NCBI RefSeq assembly: GCF_014200375.1
Contig: NZ_JACHBP010000001.1
Span: 310,001-374,000, forward strand
DNA length: 64,000 nucleotides
Direction: 5' to 3'
Source of the DNA: Terrimesophilobacter mesophilus
Lineage (GTDB): Bacteria; Actinomycetota; Actinomycetes; Actinomycetales; Microbacteriaceae
Of the stretch, positions 1 through 8,503 are shown piece by piece; positions within the stretch are counted from its first letter, which is position 1; each line of letters begins with the position of its first letter. The notes beneath the pieces are model-generated. The model did not search any database and was not told the DNA's origin. It saw nothing but the letters and a program-made list of their open reading frames with translations. A program made the translations under genes and the position numbers.

Positions 1-323
1 GGGATCGGGCCGGTTGCAGCGCCGGGCAACTCGGGTTGGCGGCCGGCATCCAACTCGTCGAGATAGCCGCGAATGACCTTGAGCGGGAGGTAGTGCTCGC
101 GCTGCATGGTCAGGACGAAACGCAATCGGTCCAGGTCCGAGGCGGAGAACTTGCGATAGCCGGACTCTGTCCTCGCGGGGCTGATCAGTTGCCGCTCCTC
201 AAGGAATCGGAGCTTCGACGGGGTCAGGTCCGGAAATTCGGGCCGAAACCGGGCGAGCACCTGCCCGATGCTCAACAGCCCATGCGTGCCCGGCTTCCTC
301 GCCTGGGCGGATGACGCCGCCAC
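1..323 (-). CDS. ftsR: MerR-family regulator, FtsR-like (partial, runs off left edge)
   Basis: At least 107 residues from a GTG start whose G overlaps the TAG stop of the FHA gene upstream. After a short leader comes a MerR-type winged-helix DNA-binding domain (LLSIGQVLARFRPEFPDL, then SKLRFLEERQLI and the SGYRKFSASD wing), followed by the start of a helical region. The C-terminal half lies outside the window. The order pgsA-garA-MerR matches the actinobacterial cluster around M. tuberculosis Rv1827-Rv1828, and the C. glutamicum relative FtsR activates ftsZ. The regulator family is clear; the target genes are inferred from orthology only. Confidence 0.85.
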   Translation of the reverse strand, partial: MAASSAQARKPGTHGLLSIGQVLARFRPEFPDLTPSKLRFLEERQLISPARTESGYRKFSASDLDRLRFVLTMQREHYLPLKVIRGYLDELDAGRQPELPGAATGPI

Positions 324-805
324 TACCGACCGGTCGCCGGGGCCAGGTCCGCGCGGGAGGCGTAGAACGTGAGTCGGAACTTGCCGATCTGCACCTCGGC
401 GGCGTCCGAGAGGATTGCGTTCTCGATCCGGACTCCGTCGAAGTAGGTTCCGTTGAGCGAACCGAGATCCTTCATCTCGAAGACGGTGCCGTGCCTCTGG
501 AACTCGGTGTGCCGTCGCGAGACGGTGACATCGTCGAGGAAGATGTCGGCATCCGGGTGCCTGCCGGCGGTCGTGACATCCGAGTCGAGGAGGAAGCGAG
601 CCCCGACATTGGGGCCGCGGCGCACGATGAGAAGCGCGGATGCCGAGGGAAGCGAGGCGATCGCCTCCTGCTCCTCTGCGGTGAGTTCGCCGTCGAGTGC
701 AGCGATCTGCGATTCGAAGTCCTGACCGAAATGCGCGGTCGTATCGTCCTCGCGTCGGCCTTCGGCGGCGGGGTGACCCTCATCGTTCGGCGTGACCATC
801 CTCAA
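323..805 (-). CDS. garA: FHA-domain regulator GarA/OdhI-like
   Basis: 160 residues. A flexible N-terminus carries a threonine pair (EDDTTAHF, T22-T23) at the place of the ETTS phosphorylation site of GarA/OdhI. A C-terminal FHA domain (about residues 58-150) shows GRHP at 81-84, SRRH at 96-99 and the GSLNGTY loop, which bind phosphothreonine. In mycobacteria and corynebacteria this protein is phosphorylated by PknB/PknG and inhibits 2-oxoglutarate dehydrogenase and glutamate dehydrogenase. That role here is inferred from the motif and the neighbours pgsA and ftsR. The threonine context is DDTTA rather than ETTS. An in-frame ATG two codons downstream is an alternative start. Confidence 0.9.
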   Translation of the reverse strand: MRMVTPNDEGHPAAEGRREDDTTAHFGQDFESQIAALDGELTAEEQEAIASLPSASALLIVRRGPNVGARFLLDSDVTTAGRHPDADIFLDDVTVSRRHTEFQRHGTVFEMKDLGSLNGTYFDGVRIENAILSDAAEVQIGKFRLTFYASRADLAPATGR

Positions 806-840
806 CCTCCTTAGCCCTCTACAGTATCCGATTCACGCGG

Positions 841-1428
841 TCAGGCGACCCGTGGAATTTTGACGACGCGAAGCGTTTCGATGATGTAGATGACGCCGGC
901 CCACCAGTACAGGAAGGCCCCCCACAGAGCGAACGCCCAGCCGATCGGCGCGCTCACGAACGCGACAGCGGGGAACGCCTGCCCGATCATGAGGATGGGC
1001 AATGCGTAGAAGAGGCAGAACGTTGCGATCTTTCCGAGGTGGTGCACGGGAAGCGGACCGTAGCCGAAGTTCGCAAGCGTGATCCCCAGGACGAGGAGCA
1101 GGACATCGCGGCCGACGATGACGGTGACGAGCCACCACGGCACTATCCCGCGCACGGCGAGCCCGATGAGCGTGGCGAAGATGAAGAGTCGGTCGGCAGC
1201 AGGGTCGAGAAGCTGGCCGAGCCTCGACACCTGGTCGAGCCGCCGAGCGAGCACCCCGTCGAGGAAATCGGTGATGCTCGAAACCACGAGGACGATGAGC
1301 GCAGGGATGTCGTACCCCATGATCACGAGCACGAGGAACACCGGGACGAGCGCGAGCCGGATGAAGCTCAGGATGTTCGGGACCGTGAAGATTCTCGAGC
1401 TCACCTGGTTCGTCGAGTCAGCCGTCAC
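841..1428 (-). CDS. pgsA: CDP-alcohol phosphatidyltransferase (PgsA type)
   Basis: 195 residues with several membrane spans. The full CDP-alcohol phosphotransferase signature D-G-x2-A-R-x8-G-x3-D-x3-D is visible in DFLDGVLARRLDQVSRLGQL followed by LDPAADR. The family joins a CDP-diacylglycerol headgroup to an alcohol at the membrane; glycerol-3-phosphate (phosphatidylglycerophosphate synthesis) is the usual assignment for this genomic position, but the acceptor cannot be read from sequence. The start is a GTG lying 8 nt after a TAGACT box, which suggests a leaderless mRNA. It precedes garA and ftsR on the same strand. Confidence 0.88.
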   Translation of the reverse strand: MTADSTNQVSSRIFTVPNILSFIRLALVPVFLVLVIMGYDIPALIVLVVSSITDFLDGVLARRLDQVSRLGQLLDPAADRLFIFATLIGLAVRGIVPWWLVTVIVGRDVLLLVLGITLANFGYGPLPVHHLGKIATFCLFYALPILMIGQAFPAVAFVSAPIGWAFALWGAFLYWWAGVIYIIETLRVVKIPRVA

Positions 1429-1436
1429 AACGCCAC

Positions 1437-1442
1437 AGTCTA
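1437..1442 (-). promoter_or_regulatory. -10 box of pgsA, leaderless type
   Basis: TAGACT on the minus strand, 8 nt before the pgsA GTG. No Shine-Dalgarno sequence lies between, and no convincing -35 is seen. The same hexamer and spacing occur before pyrG and, with 7 nt, before parA. Confidence 0.45.
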
Positions 1443-1455
1443 CCGAGCAGGACGG

Positions 1456-2949
1456 CTACGCAGCAGACCCTGCGACGAGCTTCCTGGCCTCTAGCGCGAA
1501 GGACAGACGAAGGCGTGCCCGCGGGTCGTGGAGGTCGGCGGTGAGGAGCTCGCCGATGCGCGACATCCGGTGCTTCATCGTGTTGTAGTGGATGAAGAGT
1601 CGACGGGATGCATCCGCCGCGTTCCCTGTACCGAGGAACATCTCCAGCGTGCTGCACAGTTCCGAACCGTTTGCGGCATCGGCGGCCAGCAGTGGGCCGA
1701 GTTCCCGCTCGACCAGTTCGGCCAGAAGGTCTCCGGGGACAGAGAGGATGACGCGCTCGAGGGCCAGGACGTCATGGCGGACCTCGACGCGTCCGGTTGC
1801 CTGGGCGATCGCGAGCGACTCGCGCGCTGCGGCGTGGGACGCCGAAAGCTCTGCCGCGGTGTGGGCGATGCTGCCGGTGGCCACGATGACCTCCATAGCC
1901 CCCTGCTTGCGCAGTGCAGCGCTCCACTGCCTCGCTGCCGGCCACGGAACGGAGTCGGCCGGCACGGAGTCTGCGGGAACGATCGCCACAACCTCCTGTC
2001 CTCGAGCCCATGCGAGAGCACCCTTGGGCAGTGCTCCGCGGGCCACTCCGGCGATGGCAGCATCCGGTATCTCACGTCCGAGCCGTGCGAGCACCACGAC
2101 GTGCGGCGAGCGGAAGTCCCAGCCGAACAGCCGGGACCTCTCCCGAACGAGGGAGGGATCGACCGCCCTACCCGCCACGAGCTCCTCGAGGAAGAGTACG
2201 CGCATCTGCCGATCGAGTTCGAGGCTCGCGACCGCCTGGGCGATGTGCATGCCCGCGGCGAAGCACGCCTGCCGAACGAGCCGCCGTTGTCCGAGCGTCG
2301 GCTCATCCCTGCCGTCGACGACGACACATCCGCGTTCGAGGCCGCCGACAGTGACAGGGAACGACCAGGAGCCGGTCGACTCATCGGGCGATGCGTCACC
2401 GCCCTCTCCAAGAAGCGCACCAGCCGGGTCGAGGATGCTGACGTGCCGATCGAGCGCGCCGGCGAGTGTCCTCGCAATCTCCATGAGCCCACCACCGGCG
2501 AGGGCAACACCCGTCAGGCGTTCGCGAATCGCTTCAGCGCCCGCCGGTTCCGCACCGTACTCCGTGAGCACGACCGCGAGCACGGCACCGATCACCTCAT
2601 TGAACGAGGTGTCCTCGGCCAGGAGCACGACGGGGAGCTCGAGCTCGTTCGCCGCGGCGAGTGCGTCATCGGGGAGTCTCTCGAGATAGCGGCCGGTCTT
2701 GACCGCCAGCGCGGCAAGCCCGAGCGTCGCGAGCGTTCTGACGAGCACGGCAAGCTCCTCAGGATGCTCTCGCAACGGATATGCGGTGGTGAGCAGGAGT
2801 TCGCCAGGCTTGACGAAGGATTCGATGTCTGGCACCTCCATGACGTTCACCCCCGTCACGGCGCGGTCCAGCCCGGCGGCTCCCGCGACGACGAAGTTGC
2901 CGCGCAGCGCCGGAAGTGTCAGAACCTCGCGAACCGTGATCGCGCCCAT
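1456..2949 (-). CDS. pucR: PucR-family transcriptional regulator
   Basis: 497 residues from an ATG preceded by AAGGATG. An earlier in-frame start at 3078 would add 43 residues of non-PucR sequence and was rejected. The N-terminal PucR-type sensor domain (about 1-125, beginning ITVREVLTLPALRG) is followed by a middle region. A C-terminal PucR helix-turn-helix domain ends the protein (FIHYNTMKHRMSRIGELL). Such proteins respond to purine or ureide metabolites. It is transcribed divergently from the DUF2877-FdrA-DUF1116-carbamate kinase operon, 95 bp away, so it probably controls that operon. The inducer is unknown and no clear operator was recognised between them. Confidence 0.88.
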   Translation of the reverse strand: MGAITVREVLTLPALRGNFVVAGAAGLDRAVTGVNVMEVPDIESFVKPGELLLTTAYPLREHPEELAVLVRTLATLGLAALAVKTGRYLERLPDDALAAANELELPVVLLAEDTSFNEVIGAVLAVVLTEYGAEPAGAEAIRERLTGVALAGGGLMEIARTLAGALDRHVSILDPAGALLGEGGDASPDESTGSWSFPVTVGGLERGCVVVDGRDEPTLGQRRLVRQACFAAGMHIAQAVASLELDRQMRVLFLEELVAGRAVDPSLVRERSRLFGWDFRSPHVVVLARLGREIPDAAIAGVARGALPKGALAWARGQEVVAIVPADSVPADSVPWPAARQWSAALRKQGAMEVIVATGSIAHTAAELSASHAAARESLAIAQATGRVEVRHDVLALERVILSVPGDLLAELVERELGPLLAADAANGSELCSTLEMFLGTGNAADASRRLFIHYNTMKHRMSRIGELLTADLHDPRARLRLSFALEARKLVAGSAA

Positions 2950-3030
2950 CTCGCATCCTTGTCCGAATCGGCTAATAGTTGTGGGGAGCGTCGTCCATTC
3001 CGGACCGACCTCGCCACAGGTCGTGCGCCC

Positions 3031-3036
3031 TACTAT
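3031..3036 (+). promoter_or_regulatory. Candidate -10 of the ureide/carbamoyl operon
   Basis: TACTAT lies 8 nt before the ATG at 3045, in the 95-bp divergent gap between pucR and the operon. With no Shine-Dalgarno in front of that ATG, a leaderless transcript is plausible. The -35 is not evident, as would fit an activator-dependent promoter. Confidence 0.35.
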
Positions 3037-3044
3037 TCCTAAGT

Positions 3045-3902
3045 ATGGCGATGTCAGCAAGGATTCCGTCACCCGCACGGTTGCGGGTCGATGGGACCAT
3101 GCAGGCTAGCGCGCTGCTCACCCCCCATCGAGTCGTCCATGTCGGACAATCAGCGCTCGTCCTCAGCGCGCTGCATCCCGGCCAGGCTCCGTCACGACAG
3201 GTGATCGTCACACGGGAATCGGCGGGTTTGATGCCAGACGGGATTTGCCTGGATGAGCACGATTTTCCGCGAGTCCGCGACCTCGCCCTCGGCATTCTTC
3301 GCGAAGGTGTTCCGCTTGACCTGACCGGCTGGACCGAGGCGTCCGTCGTCGTGGATCGCGTCGACCTCCGACTCGATGTGGTTTCGCTGGACGCTGCAGG
3401 CTTACTCCCTCTGCAACACATGCTGGAGGACGAGGACTCCGATGAGCTATCCCCCTCCTCCTCGGCCTACCCGATTCGACGACAGGCCGCACACCTCGCA
3501 GCGGAGGCTCTCGGCCGACCGACCGCGCCCACCCTCCTGCGCTCCATCGTCGGCGCCGGTCCTGGGACGACTCCAACGGGCGACGACATGATCGTCGGTG
3601 CGCTCGCCGGACTTCGCGCTCTCGGGCTGCGGGCAGAGTGGGTGTCGATGGGGCGGCGACTTCGCCCGCTGACCTCCAGAACGACCTCAGCCTCCCGCCA
3701 CTACTTGCATGCCGCAATCGAAGGCAGGTTCGGGGAACACGTCCACGACCTCGTCGCCGCGATCGCCGGCTGCGAGCCGGCAGTCTCCGTCATCGAGCGC
3801 GCGTCGACCTGGGGCGCGTCCTCCGGAATTGACCTGCTCACCGGGCTCACCGCGACCGTCGCCGCCAGCATCCAAAGCCGCCCCAACGAAAGCGCCGCAT
3901 GA
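3045..3902 (+). CDS. allH: DUF2877 protein, AllH-like subunit of oxamate carbamoyltransferase
   Basis: 285 residues, soluble. The family hallmark is the glycine-rich GAGPGTTPTGDDMIVG segment in the middle, followed by an SRHYL helix region. E. coli YlbF (AllH) is the same family; with FdrA (AllF) and YlbE (AllG) it forms oxamate carbamoyltransferase, which phosphorolyses oxalurate to oxamate and carbamoyl phosphate. Here the gene is first in the operon and overlaps fdrA by ATGA. Starts at 3045, 3051 or 3099 are all possible; 3045 fits a -10 box at 3031. Family is secure; the exact substrate is inferred. Confidence 0.82.
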   Translation: MAMSARIPSPARLRVDGTMQASALLTPHRVVHVGQSALVLSALHPGQAPSRQVIVTRESAGLMPDGICLDEHDFPRVRDLALGILREGVPLDLTGWTEASVVVDRVDLRLDVVSLDAAGLLPLQHMLEDEDSDELSPSSSAYPIRRQAAHLAAEALGRPTAPTLLRSIVGAGPGTTPTGDDMIVGALAGLRALGLRAEWVSMGRRLRPLTSRTTSASRHYLHAAIEGRFGEHVHDLVAAIAGCEPAVSVIERASTWGASSGIDLLTGLTATVAASIQSRPNESAA

Positions 3903-5392
3903 ACCAGCCGCCCGATTCGGTACTGAACAGCCGAGTGCTGCACCACTTCTACCGCGACTCCGTCGCGCTCATGGCCATCGCCTCCGCCACCGAGAAACGC
4001 GACGGCGTCCACCGCGTGGGCGCGGTCATGGCGACACCTGCCAACCTCGGCATCCTCGCGGACTCCGACATGCTCCCAGCCAACCTCGACGCGGTGCCGG
4101 ACGACCTGGTCTTCGTCGTACGCGGCGATACCGCCGACATAGCACAGGAAGCGCTGGATGCGGCCGAGGCGAGCCTGACGGCGGTCGAGAGCAGCGGGCA
4201 GACAGAGGAGCAGAAGCCCGGCACCGTGAGTGAGGGGATGGCGGCGGCGCTCACGAGTGCCCCGGATTCCCCGCCGAATCTTGCCACCATCTCGATCTCC
4301 GGCACCTACGCTCCCGTGGTCGCGGAGCAGTCGCTACGCGCGGGTCTCAATGTGTTCTGCTTCTCCGACAATGTGCCGCTCGACGACGAGGTGCGCCTGA
4401 AGAAGCTCGCCGCAGACCGCGGGCTGCTGTTCATGGGGCCAGACTGCGGCACGGCCATCCTCGACGGAGTGCCTCTTGGGTTCGCCAACGTCGTCACACG
4501 CGGAACGGTCGGCATGGTCGCCGCGTCCGGTACAGGCGCCCAAGAGGTGTCGCGTCTGCTCGATCTCGCGGGAGTGGGCGTCTCACAGCTGATCGGACTG
4601 GGTGGCCGGGATCTCTCCGCAGAGGTCGGCGGGATCATGGCCCGCTTCGCCGTGGACCGTCTTGCGGCCGACCAGGGGACCGAGGCCATCATCCTCGTCT
4701 CGAAGCCCCCTGCGGACGAGGTGGCTGATGCGCTTCTCGCCAGGCTCGCGGAGATCTCCCGCGGAGGGAAGCCCGTCGTCGCGTGCTTCCTGGGCATGGC
4801 GGACTCGGATGACCCATCGACCGGCGTCGTCATCCGCGGCACTCTCGAGGGCGGTGCGATCGCCGCGGCGCGGCTCGCGGGCCACGACCTCGACATCACC
4901 GATCTGGCGTCGATCGACCCCGTCACCGGCCGCGTCCTGGGGCTCTATACCGGTGGAACCCTCGCGTCCGAGGCGAAGATCCTCTTGAAACGCGCGCACG
5001 TCGAGTGCGAGGTCCTCGACTTGGGCGACGACCAGTACACGGCGGGCAAACCGCATCCGATGATCGATCCGGGCGCGCGTGCCGAGAGGATCGTCGCAGC
5101 AGGATCGGATGCGTCGGTGGGGATCATCCTCATGGATGTCGTGCTCGGCTACGGTGCGAACGCCGACCCCGCGAGCCCGGTCGCAGAATCCGCGCAGGAA
5201 GCCAGGAGGATCGCAGAAGCCGACGGGCGTCGCCTCGAGTTCGTCGCCTCGGTCTGCGGGACGGCCGGAGATCCGCAGGGAATCGAACGCCAGCGCAACA
5301 TCCTCCGCGACGCCGGTATCATCCTCGCCGAGACCAACGCTTCAGCGGTCAGATTCGTCGCGACACAACAGGCGGGAGCTTCGGCATCATGA
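3899..5392 (+). CDS. fdrA: FdrA-family protein, AllF-like
   Basis: 497 residues. The central part carries a succinyl-CoA-synthetase-like Rossmann domain (GTVGMVAASGTGAQEVSRLL, then the IGLGGRDLSAEVGG loop), followed by a second ligase-like half. This is the FdrA fold, the AllF subunit of E. coli oxamate carbamoyltransferase. It overlaps the DUF2877 gene before it and the DUF1116 gene after it by 4 bp each, which indicates coupled translation and a shared complex. The ligase-like fold fits handling of a phosphorylated carbamoyl intermediate; that mechanism is inference. Confidence 0.87.
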   Translation: MNQPPDSVLNSRVLHHFYRDSVALMAIASATEKRDGVHRVGAVMATPANLGILADSDMLPANLDAVPDDLVFVVRGDTADIAQEALDAAEASLTAVESSGQTEEQKPGTVSEGMAAALTSAPDSPPNLATISISGTYAPVVAEQSLRAGLNVFCFSDNVPLDDEVRLKKLAADRGLLFMGPDCGTAILDGVPLGFANVVTRGTVGMVAASGTGAQEVSRLLDLAGVGVSQLIGLGGRDLSAEVGGIMARFAVDRLAADQGTEAIILVSKPPADEVADALLARLAEISRGGKPVVACFLGMADSDDPSTGVVIRGTLEGGAIAAARLAGHDLDITDLASIDPVTGRVLGLYTGGTLASEAKILLKRAHVECEVLDLGDDQYTAGKPHPMIDPGARAERIVAAGSDASVGIILMDVVLGYGANADPASPVAESAQEARRIAEADGRRLEFVASVCGTAGDPQGIERQRNILRDAGIILAETNASAVRFVATQQAGASAS

Positions 5393-6786
5393 CCATCCTC
5401 GACGGCCCCTTGCGCGTCATCAATGTCGGACTGCCTCTCCTCGTCGAGGGTGTCCCAACGGCGGATGTCGTCCAGCTCGACTGGCGCCCGCCCGCGTTCG
5501 GCGATGCTGACATCGCGCGACGCGCGCTCGCGCTCGAAAACGAGACGACGACGGAGGCGAACGAGCGTGCCATCACCGCCGTGCAGTCCGTTCGCCCGCA
5601 ACTGACGCGCATCCGGCCGGCACGGGATGTCGTCCCCGGCATCGGCGAGGGGCGGATCCTGCTGCACGCCGGCCCGCCGATCGAGTGGGAGCGCATGTGC
5701 GGGCCCATGCGCGGTGCGCTCATCGGTGCGACCCTGTTCGAAGGGTGGGCTGACGACCCTGACAGGGCGGAGGCCATGCTCGATGCAGGCGAGATCTCAG
5801 TCGAACCGTGCCATCACCACCAGGCTGTCGGCCCGATGGCAGGCGTCATCGCGCCGTCGATGCCTGTGTTCGTCGCGACCGATCCGAACGATGGTCGCGT
5901 AGCATTCGCCTCACTCAATGAAGGACTGGGGAAGGTCCTCCGGTTCGGTGCATTCGACGACGAGGTCATCAACCGGCTGACCTGGATGCGGGATGTGCTC
6001 GGGCCGGTCCTCGATCGGGCCATGCAGGCCTTGGGGTCTATCGACATCACCTCCCTCATCGGACAGGCCTTGTCGATGGGCGACGAAGGGCACAACCGCA
6101 ACGTCGCCGCGACATCCCTGCTCACGAGGAGGCTCGCGCCGACGATCGCCGCGCTCGAGCCGAACTCCGCAGCAGTCGAGGTTCTCGACTTCCTCGCGGG
6201 CAATGATCACTTCGCCCTCAACGTCTCGATGGCGTCCGCTAAGCTCTCGATGGATGTCGCCCTCGGTGTCGAGAACTCGACGCTCGTGACAGCGATGGCC
6301 CGCAATGGGGTCGAATTCGGACTGCGTGTCGCCGGCACCGGCGACGAGTGGTTCACGACACCCGTCGGCCCCGCGGACGGGCTCTTCTTCCCGGGCTACG
6401 GCCCGGAGGACGCGAACCCGGATCTCGGCGACTCCGCCATCACCGAGACGCTCGGCCTCGGAGGGTTCGCCATGGCCGCCTCCCCCGCCATCACACAGTT
6501 CGTCGGTGGGAATCCGGACGATGCGCTCGTCGCGACCCGCTCGATGCGGCGCATCACCATGAGGCCGCACCCGGCATTTCCGCTCCCTCCCCTGAACTTC
6601 GCGGGCACGCCATCCGGCATCGACGTCCTGAAGGTCCTCGACACGGGTGTCCTGCCGCTCATCAACACCGGCATCGCCCACAAGCAGGCGGGCGTCGGCC
6701 AGATCGGCGCCGGCATCGTGACCGCCCCGCCGGAGGTCTTCCTCAAAGCAGCGCGCTCGCTCGCCGAAAAGCGGGACATCTCATGA
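5389..6786 (+). CDS. allG: DUF1116 protein, AllG-like
   Basis: 465 residues starting at the ATG that overlaps the fdrA stop. The protein opens ILDGPLRVINVGLPLL and contains the conserved stretches HAGPPIEWERMCGPM, FEPCHHH-like VEPCHHHQAVGPMAGV and GMGDEGHNRN-like SMGDEGHNRNVAATSLL of DUF1116. It corresponds to E. coli YlbE/AllG, the third oxamate carbamoyltransferase component. The conserved histidine cluster and the GDEGHNRN loop look like active-site material. The gene overlaps fdrA upstream and the carbamate kinase downstream. An upstream extension of this frame inside fdrA is a shadow. Confidence 0.85.
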   Translation: MTILDGPLRVINVGLPLLVEGVPTADVVQLDWRPPAFGDADIARRALALENETTTEANERAITAVQSVRPQLTRIRPARDVVPGIGEGRILLHAGPPIEWERMCGPMRGALIGATLFEGWADDPDRAEAMLDAGEISVEPCHHHQAVGPMAGVIAPSMPVFVATDPNDGRVAFASLNEGLGKVLRFGAFDDEVINRLTWMRDVLGPVLDRAMQALGSIDITSLIGQALSMGDEGHNRNVAATSLLTRRLAPTIAALEPNSAAVEVLDFLAGNDHFALNVSMASAKLSMDVALGVENSTLVTAMARNGVEFGLRVAGTGDEWFTTPVGPADGLFFPGYGPEDANPDLGDSAITETLGLGGFAMAASPAITQFVGGNPDDALVATRSMRRITMRPHPAFPLPPLNFAGTPSGIDVLKVLDTGVLPLINTGIAHKQAGVGQIGAGIVTAPPEVFLKAARSLAEKRDIS

Positions 6787-7760
6787 GTGCCCGCACAACG
6801 ACATCTGGAACCGTCCTCATCGCGGTCGGTGGCAATGCGCTCGTACTCGACGGTGAGGCCGGCTCCGTGGAGCGCCAGCTCGACCGTGCAGCTGATTTCG
6901 CAGAGTCCATCGCAGAACTCGTCGAGGGCGGCTGGACGGTCGTCGTGACCCATGGCAACGGCCCGCAGGTCGGGTACATCCTCCGCCGAGGGGAGCTCGT
7001 CGCCCCGGATGCCACCATTGAGGGCCTCCCGGCGCTCCCACTCTGGCTGGCCGTCGCCGACTCCCAGGGCGGCATCGGCCACATGCTGGCCCTGGCCATC
7101 GACTCCGCAGTGCAGCGTCGTGGGCTGGAGAACAGGGCGGTTGCCGTTCTCACTCACGCCGAAGTGGACATCGACGACCCTGCTTTCAGCGCTCCGACGA
7201 AGCCGATCGGCGGCCAGTTGACCGCCGAGGTCGCCAGGAGGCGCGTCGCAGAAGAGGGCTGGATCGTGACCGAGGTGGCAGAGGACAACTACCGGAGGGT
7301 TGTTGCTAGCCCCCGTCCGCGCACGATTATCGAGTCTGAACAGATCCGCGCCCTCGTCGGAACGGACGCCATCGTCATCGCCGCGGGCGGCGGCGGCATC
7401 CCGGTCGTGAGGGAGAAGAGCGGATGGCGCGCCGTCGATGCTGTGATCGACAAGGACCGCGCATCGGCACTGCTGGCCACCGAGATCGACGTGGAGACGC
7501 TCGTCCTCGTCACGGGAGTCGACGAGGTGTACGTCGACTTCAACTCCCCCGGCCGGCGAGCATTGCGGAATGTGGGGATCGAGGAGCTTCGCTCACACCT
7601 CGCGAGCGGCCAGTTCCCCGCCGGGTCCATGGGGCCCAAGGTGCAGTCCGCGATCGATTTCGTCGAGGGTGGAGGCGGGAGGGCCGTGATCACCTCGATC
7701 GGAAAACTGTCGGGCGCCCTCGCGGGCACCGACGGGACAATCGTCACAGCCGATGGCTGA
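6783..7760 (+). CDS. allK: Carbamate kinase
   Basis: 325 residues of the amino acid kinase fold: VLIAVGGNALV near the N-terminus, VVVTHGNGPQVG, AAGGGGIPVV, and the C-terminal GSMGPKVQSAIDFVEGGG motif. It should convert carbamoyl phosphate plus ADP to ATP, ammonia and CO2. Position directly after the AllHFG-like genes, with an ATGA overlap, matches the E. coli arrangement in which the carbamate kinase AllK (YbcF) consumes the carbamoyl phosphate made by AllFGH. The operon therefore appears able to gain ATP from a carbamoyl group. No arginine deiminase genes are nearby, which argues against an arcC role. Confidence 0.93.
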   Translation: MSARTTTSGTVLIAVGGNALVLDGEAGSVERQLDRAADFAESIAELVEGGWTVVVTHGNGPQVGYILRRGELVAPDATIEGLPALPLWLAVADSQGGIGHMLALAIDSAVQRRGLENRAVAVLTHAEVDIDDPAFSAPTKPIGGQLTAEVARRRVAEEGWIVTEVAEDNYRRVVASPRPRTIIESEQIRALVGTDAIVIAAGGGGIPVVREKSGWRAVDAVIDKDRASALLATEIDVETLVLVTGVDEVYVDFNSPGRRALRNVGIEELRSHLASGQFPAGSMGPKVQSAIDFVEGGGGRAVITSIGKLSGALAGTDGTIVTADG

Positions 7761-7783
7761 GTGTCGCTGGAACCAGTGAAGGG

Positions 7784-8503
7784 ATGGAAGTGAAAGAGAC
7801 CAAGAACGCGGAGATCCGAGTGCCGGCCGAGCCATACGAGTTCACGTTCGATCCGACCAGAGTGGCTCTCCTGTGCATCGATTTCCAGCGCGACTTCGTG
7901 GAAGCCGGAGGGTTCGGTGAGTCCCTCGGCAACGACGTGTCGACCCTCCGTGGAGCGATCGCTCCGACCCGAAAAGTGCTCGACTGCTTCCGCGAGCAGG
8001 ACTGGATGGTCATCCACACGCGTGAAGGCCACCGCGAAGATCTCAGCGACCTGTTCCCGTCGAAGCGGGATCGCGGGAACCCCACCCTCCGCATCGGCGA
8101 TATCGGCCCGATGGGTCGACTTCTCACGCGCGGTTCGAAAGGGCACGACATCATTCCGGAGCTGTACCCGATAGAGGGCGAAGTGGTCCTCGACAAGCCC
8201 GGAAAGGGCGCGTTCTACGGCACCGACCTGGAGACGATCTTGCGAGCAGGCGGCATCACCCACCTCATCCTCACCGGAGTCACCACGGAGGTGTGCGTCC
8301 AGTCGACAGCCCGCGAGGCGAACGACCGCGGTTTCGACTGCCTCATCCTCTCCGACTGCACCGGATCGTACTTTCCCGAGTTCTACGAGTCAGCGCTCCA
8401 CATGTTCAAGGCCCAGGGCGGAATCGTCGGCTGGGTCGGTACTTCGACGGACCTCCTGACGGCCGTCGATGCAGCAATCCCCGAGATTGGAGAAAGCAAA
8501 TGA
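7784..8503 (+). CDS. Isochorismatase-like cysteine hydrolase, biuret-hydrolase-like
   Basis: 239 residues. The catalytic triad of the family is present: Asp33 (CIDFQRDF), Lys138 (LDKPGKGAFYG) and Cys171 (TGVTTEVCVQS). The HTREGHREDLSDL, IGDIGPMGRLLTRG and KAQGGIVGW stretches resemble biuret hydrolase BiuH, and more distantly ureidoacrylate hydrolase RutB. It probably cleaves a terminal amide from a small ureido compound such as biuret, triuret or oxalurate; the sequence does not settle which. A GTG at 7790 has a better-spaced GAAGGG Shine-Dalgarno than the ATG at 7784, so the true start may be two codons later. The gene overlaps the permease gene by ATGA. Confidence 0.85.
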   Translation: MEVKETKNAEIRVPAEPYEFTFDPTRVALLCIDFQRDFVEAGGFGESLGNDVSTLRGAIAPTRKVLDCFREQDWMVIHTREGHREDLSDLFPSKRDRGNPTLRIGDIGPMGRLLTRGSKGHDIIPELYPIEGEVVLDKPGKGAFYGTDLETILRAGGITHLILTGVTTEVCVQSTAREANDRGFDCLILSDCTGSYFPEFYESALHMFKAQGGIVGWVGTSTDLLTAVDAAIPEIGESK

